A stretch of DNA of 5,452 nucleotides, from NCBI GenBank assembly GCA_029287645.1, contig JARFQS010000304.1:1-5452 (forward strand). The letters run 5' to 3'. Each line of letters starts with the position of its first letter. The first letter of the stretch is position 1. This document shows positions 5,165-5,452 of the stretch, piece by piece. The position numbers were made by a program, and so were the translations under genes. This stretch comes from Thermoanaerobaculia bacterium. GTDB lineage: Bacteria > Acidobacteriota > Thermoanaerobaculia > Multivoradales > JAHEKO01. A model generated the notes under the pieces. The model saw only the letters and a list, made by a program, of their open reading frames with translations. It was not told the origin of the DNA and did no database searches.

Positions 5165-5452
5165 ACCGCCAGGGGCCGCCCCATTCGAAGTCGTCGCAGA
5201 AGAGGCAGTACTCGATGTCGCGACCGATGATGAAGTCATCGTTGATGACGTCTGGCTTGGGATCACCGTCCCAGGTTTGGCTTCGCCAGTCGGTGGCCAG
5301 TCGCCCATACGAACCATGGGCTCCCGGCTGGCTCTGAGTATTGTCGTTATCCCAGACGTTGTATTGCACCTGTACGCCGTCGAACTGGTTCGAGCCGGTC
5401 ACCAGCCGCGCCTCGATGCTCTCGCCCAGGTCCGAACCGCTGGCCACTGCGC
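5145..5452 (-). CDS. C-terminal part of a probably secreted protein of unknown function (5' end outside window)
   Basis: The minus frame is open from the right edge to TGA at 5147-5145, giving the last 101 or so codons of a longer gene. A GTG at 5447 lies in frame, but the frame continues upstream, so it is probably not the start. The segment is rich in Asp, Asn, Trp and Gly (VQYNVWDNDNTQ, DWRSQTWDGDPKPD), a composition common in extracellular beta-sandwich or carbohydrate-binding domains, though I cannot assign a family. It ends CLFCDDFEWGGPWRWSSQVE. The D-D-F-E-x-G...W-S-S spacing resembles a DGFESGDTSAWS-like C-terminal tail that I recall from many exported proteins of Acidobacteriota and some gammaproteobacteria. 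Two cysteines (C-L-F-C) precede it. The gene converges on the outer-membrane gene and is unlikely to share its regulation. Coding is likely; the function is unknown. Confidence 0.65.
   Translation of the reverse strand, partial: AVASGSDLGESIEARLVTGSNQFDGVQVQYNVWDNDNTQSQPGAHGSYGRLATDWRSQTWDGDPKPDVINDDFIIGRDIEYCLFCDDFEWGGPWRWSSQVE

Noticed and set aside
5092..5337. Plus-strand open frames near the right end
   Set aside because: They lie opposite the minus-strand gene, whose translation has the more protein-like composition and a recognisable C-terminal ending.

Overview
This is a GC-rich window (roughly 60% by eye) with dense coding. It comes from a Gram-negative bacterium, because one gene encodes a signal-peptide-bearing outer-membrane beta-barrel ending in phenylalanine. 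The last partial gene ends in a D-F-E-x-G...W-S-S tail that I recall from secreted proteins of Acidobacteriota-like bacteria, so that phylum is a plausible but unproven source.

Layout. Bases 1-447 (minus strand) hold the N-terminal part of a Glu/Leu/Phe/Val-type amino acid dehydrogenase that runs off the left edge. Bases 448-705 are a divergent intergenic region with two overlapping dyads built from TGACA-type half-sites, a possible -10 box and a strong Shine-Dalgarno. Bases 706-5076 (plus strand) carry a tightly packed five-gene unit: ABC ATPase, ABC-2 permease, DesK-like membrane histidine kinase, DesR/NarL-type response regulator and outer-membrane beta-barrel protein. Three of its four junctions overlap (ATGA, ATGA and TAGTG). 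The permease-kinase junction is a 45-base gap with no visible ribosome binding site. Bases 5077-5144 form a short convergent gap with inverted repeats, one of which places a stop codon in its loop. Bases 5145-5452 (minus strand) are the C-terminal end of a probably secreted protein of unknown function.

How the genes may work together. The order ATPase-permease-kinase-regulator matches the yvfRSTU layout of Bacillus subtilis, and the kinase resembles DesK along its length, including the first membrane segment. The likely circuit is that the kinase senses a membrane state or a membrane-active compound and phosphorylates the regulator, which controls the ABC-2 exporter, possibly through the half-sites at 616-645. 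The unusual element is an outer-membrane barrel coupled to the end of this unit, which could give the exporter or its lipid or drug substrate an outer-membrane counterpart. No desaturase gene is present in the window, so the classical DesKR target is not visible. No RNA genes, CRISPR arrays, insertion sequences or integration sites were seen.
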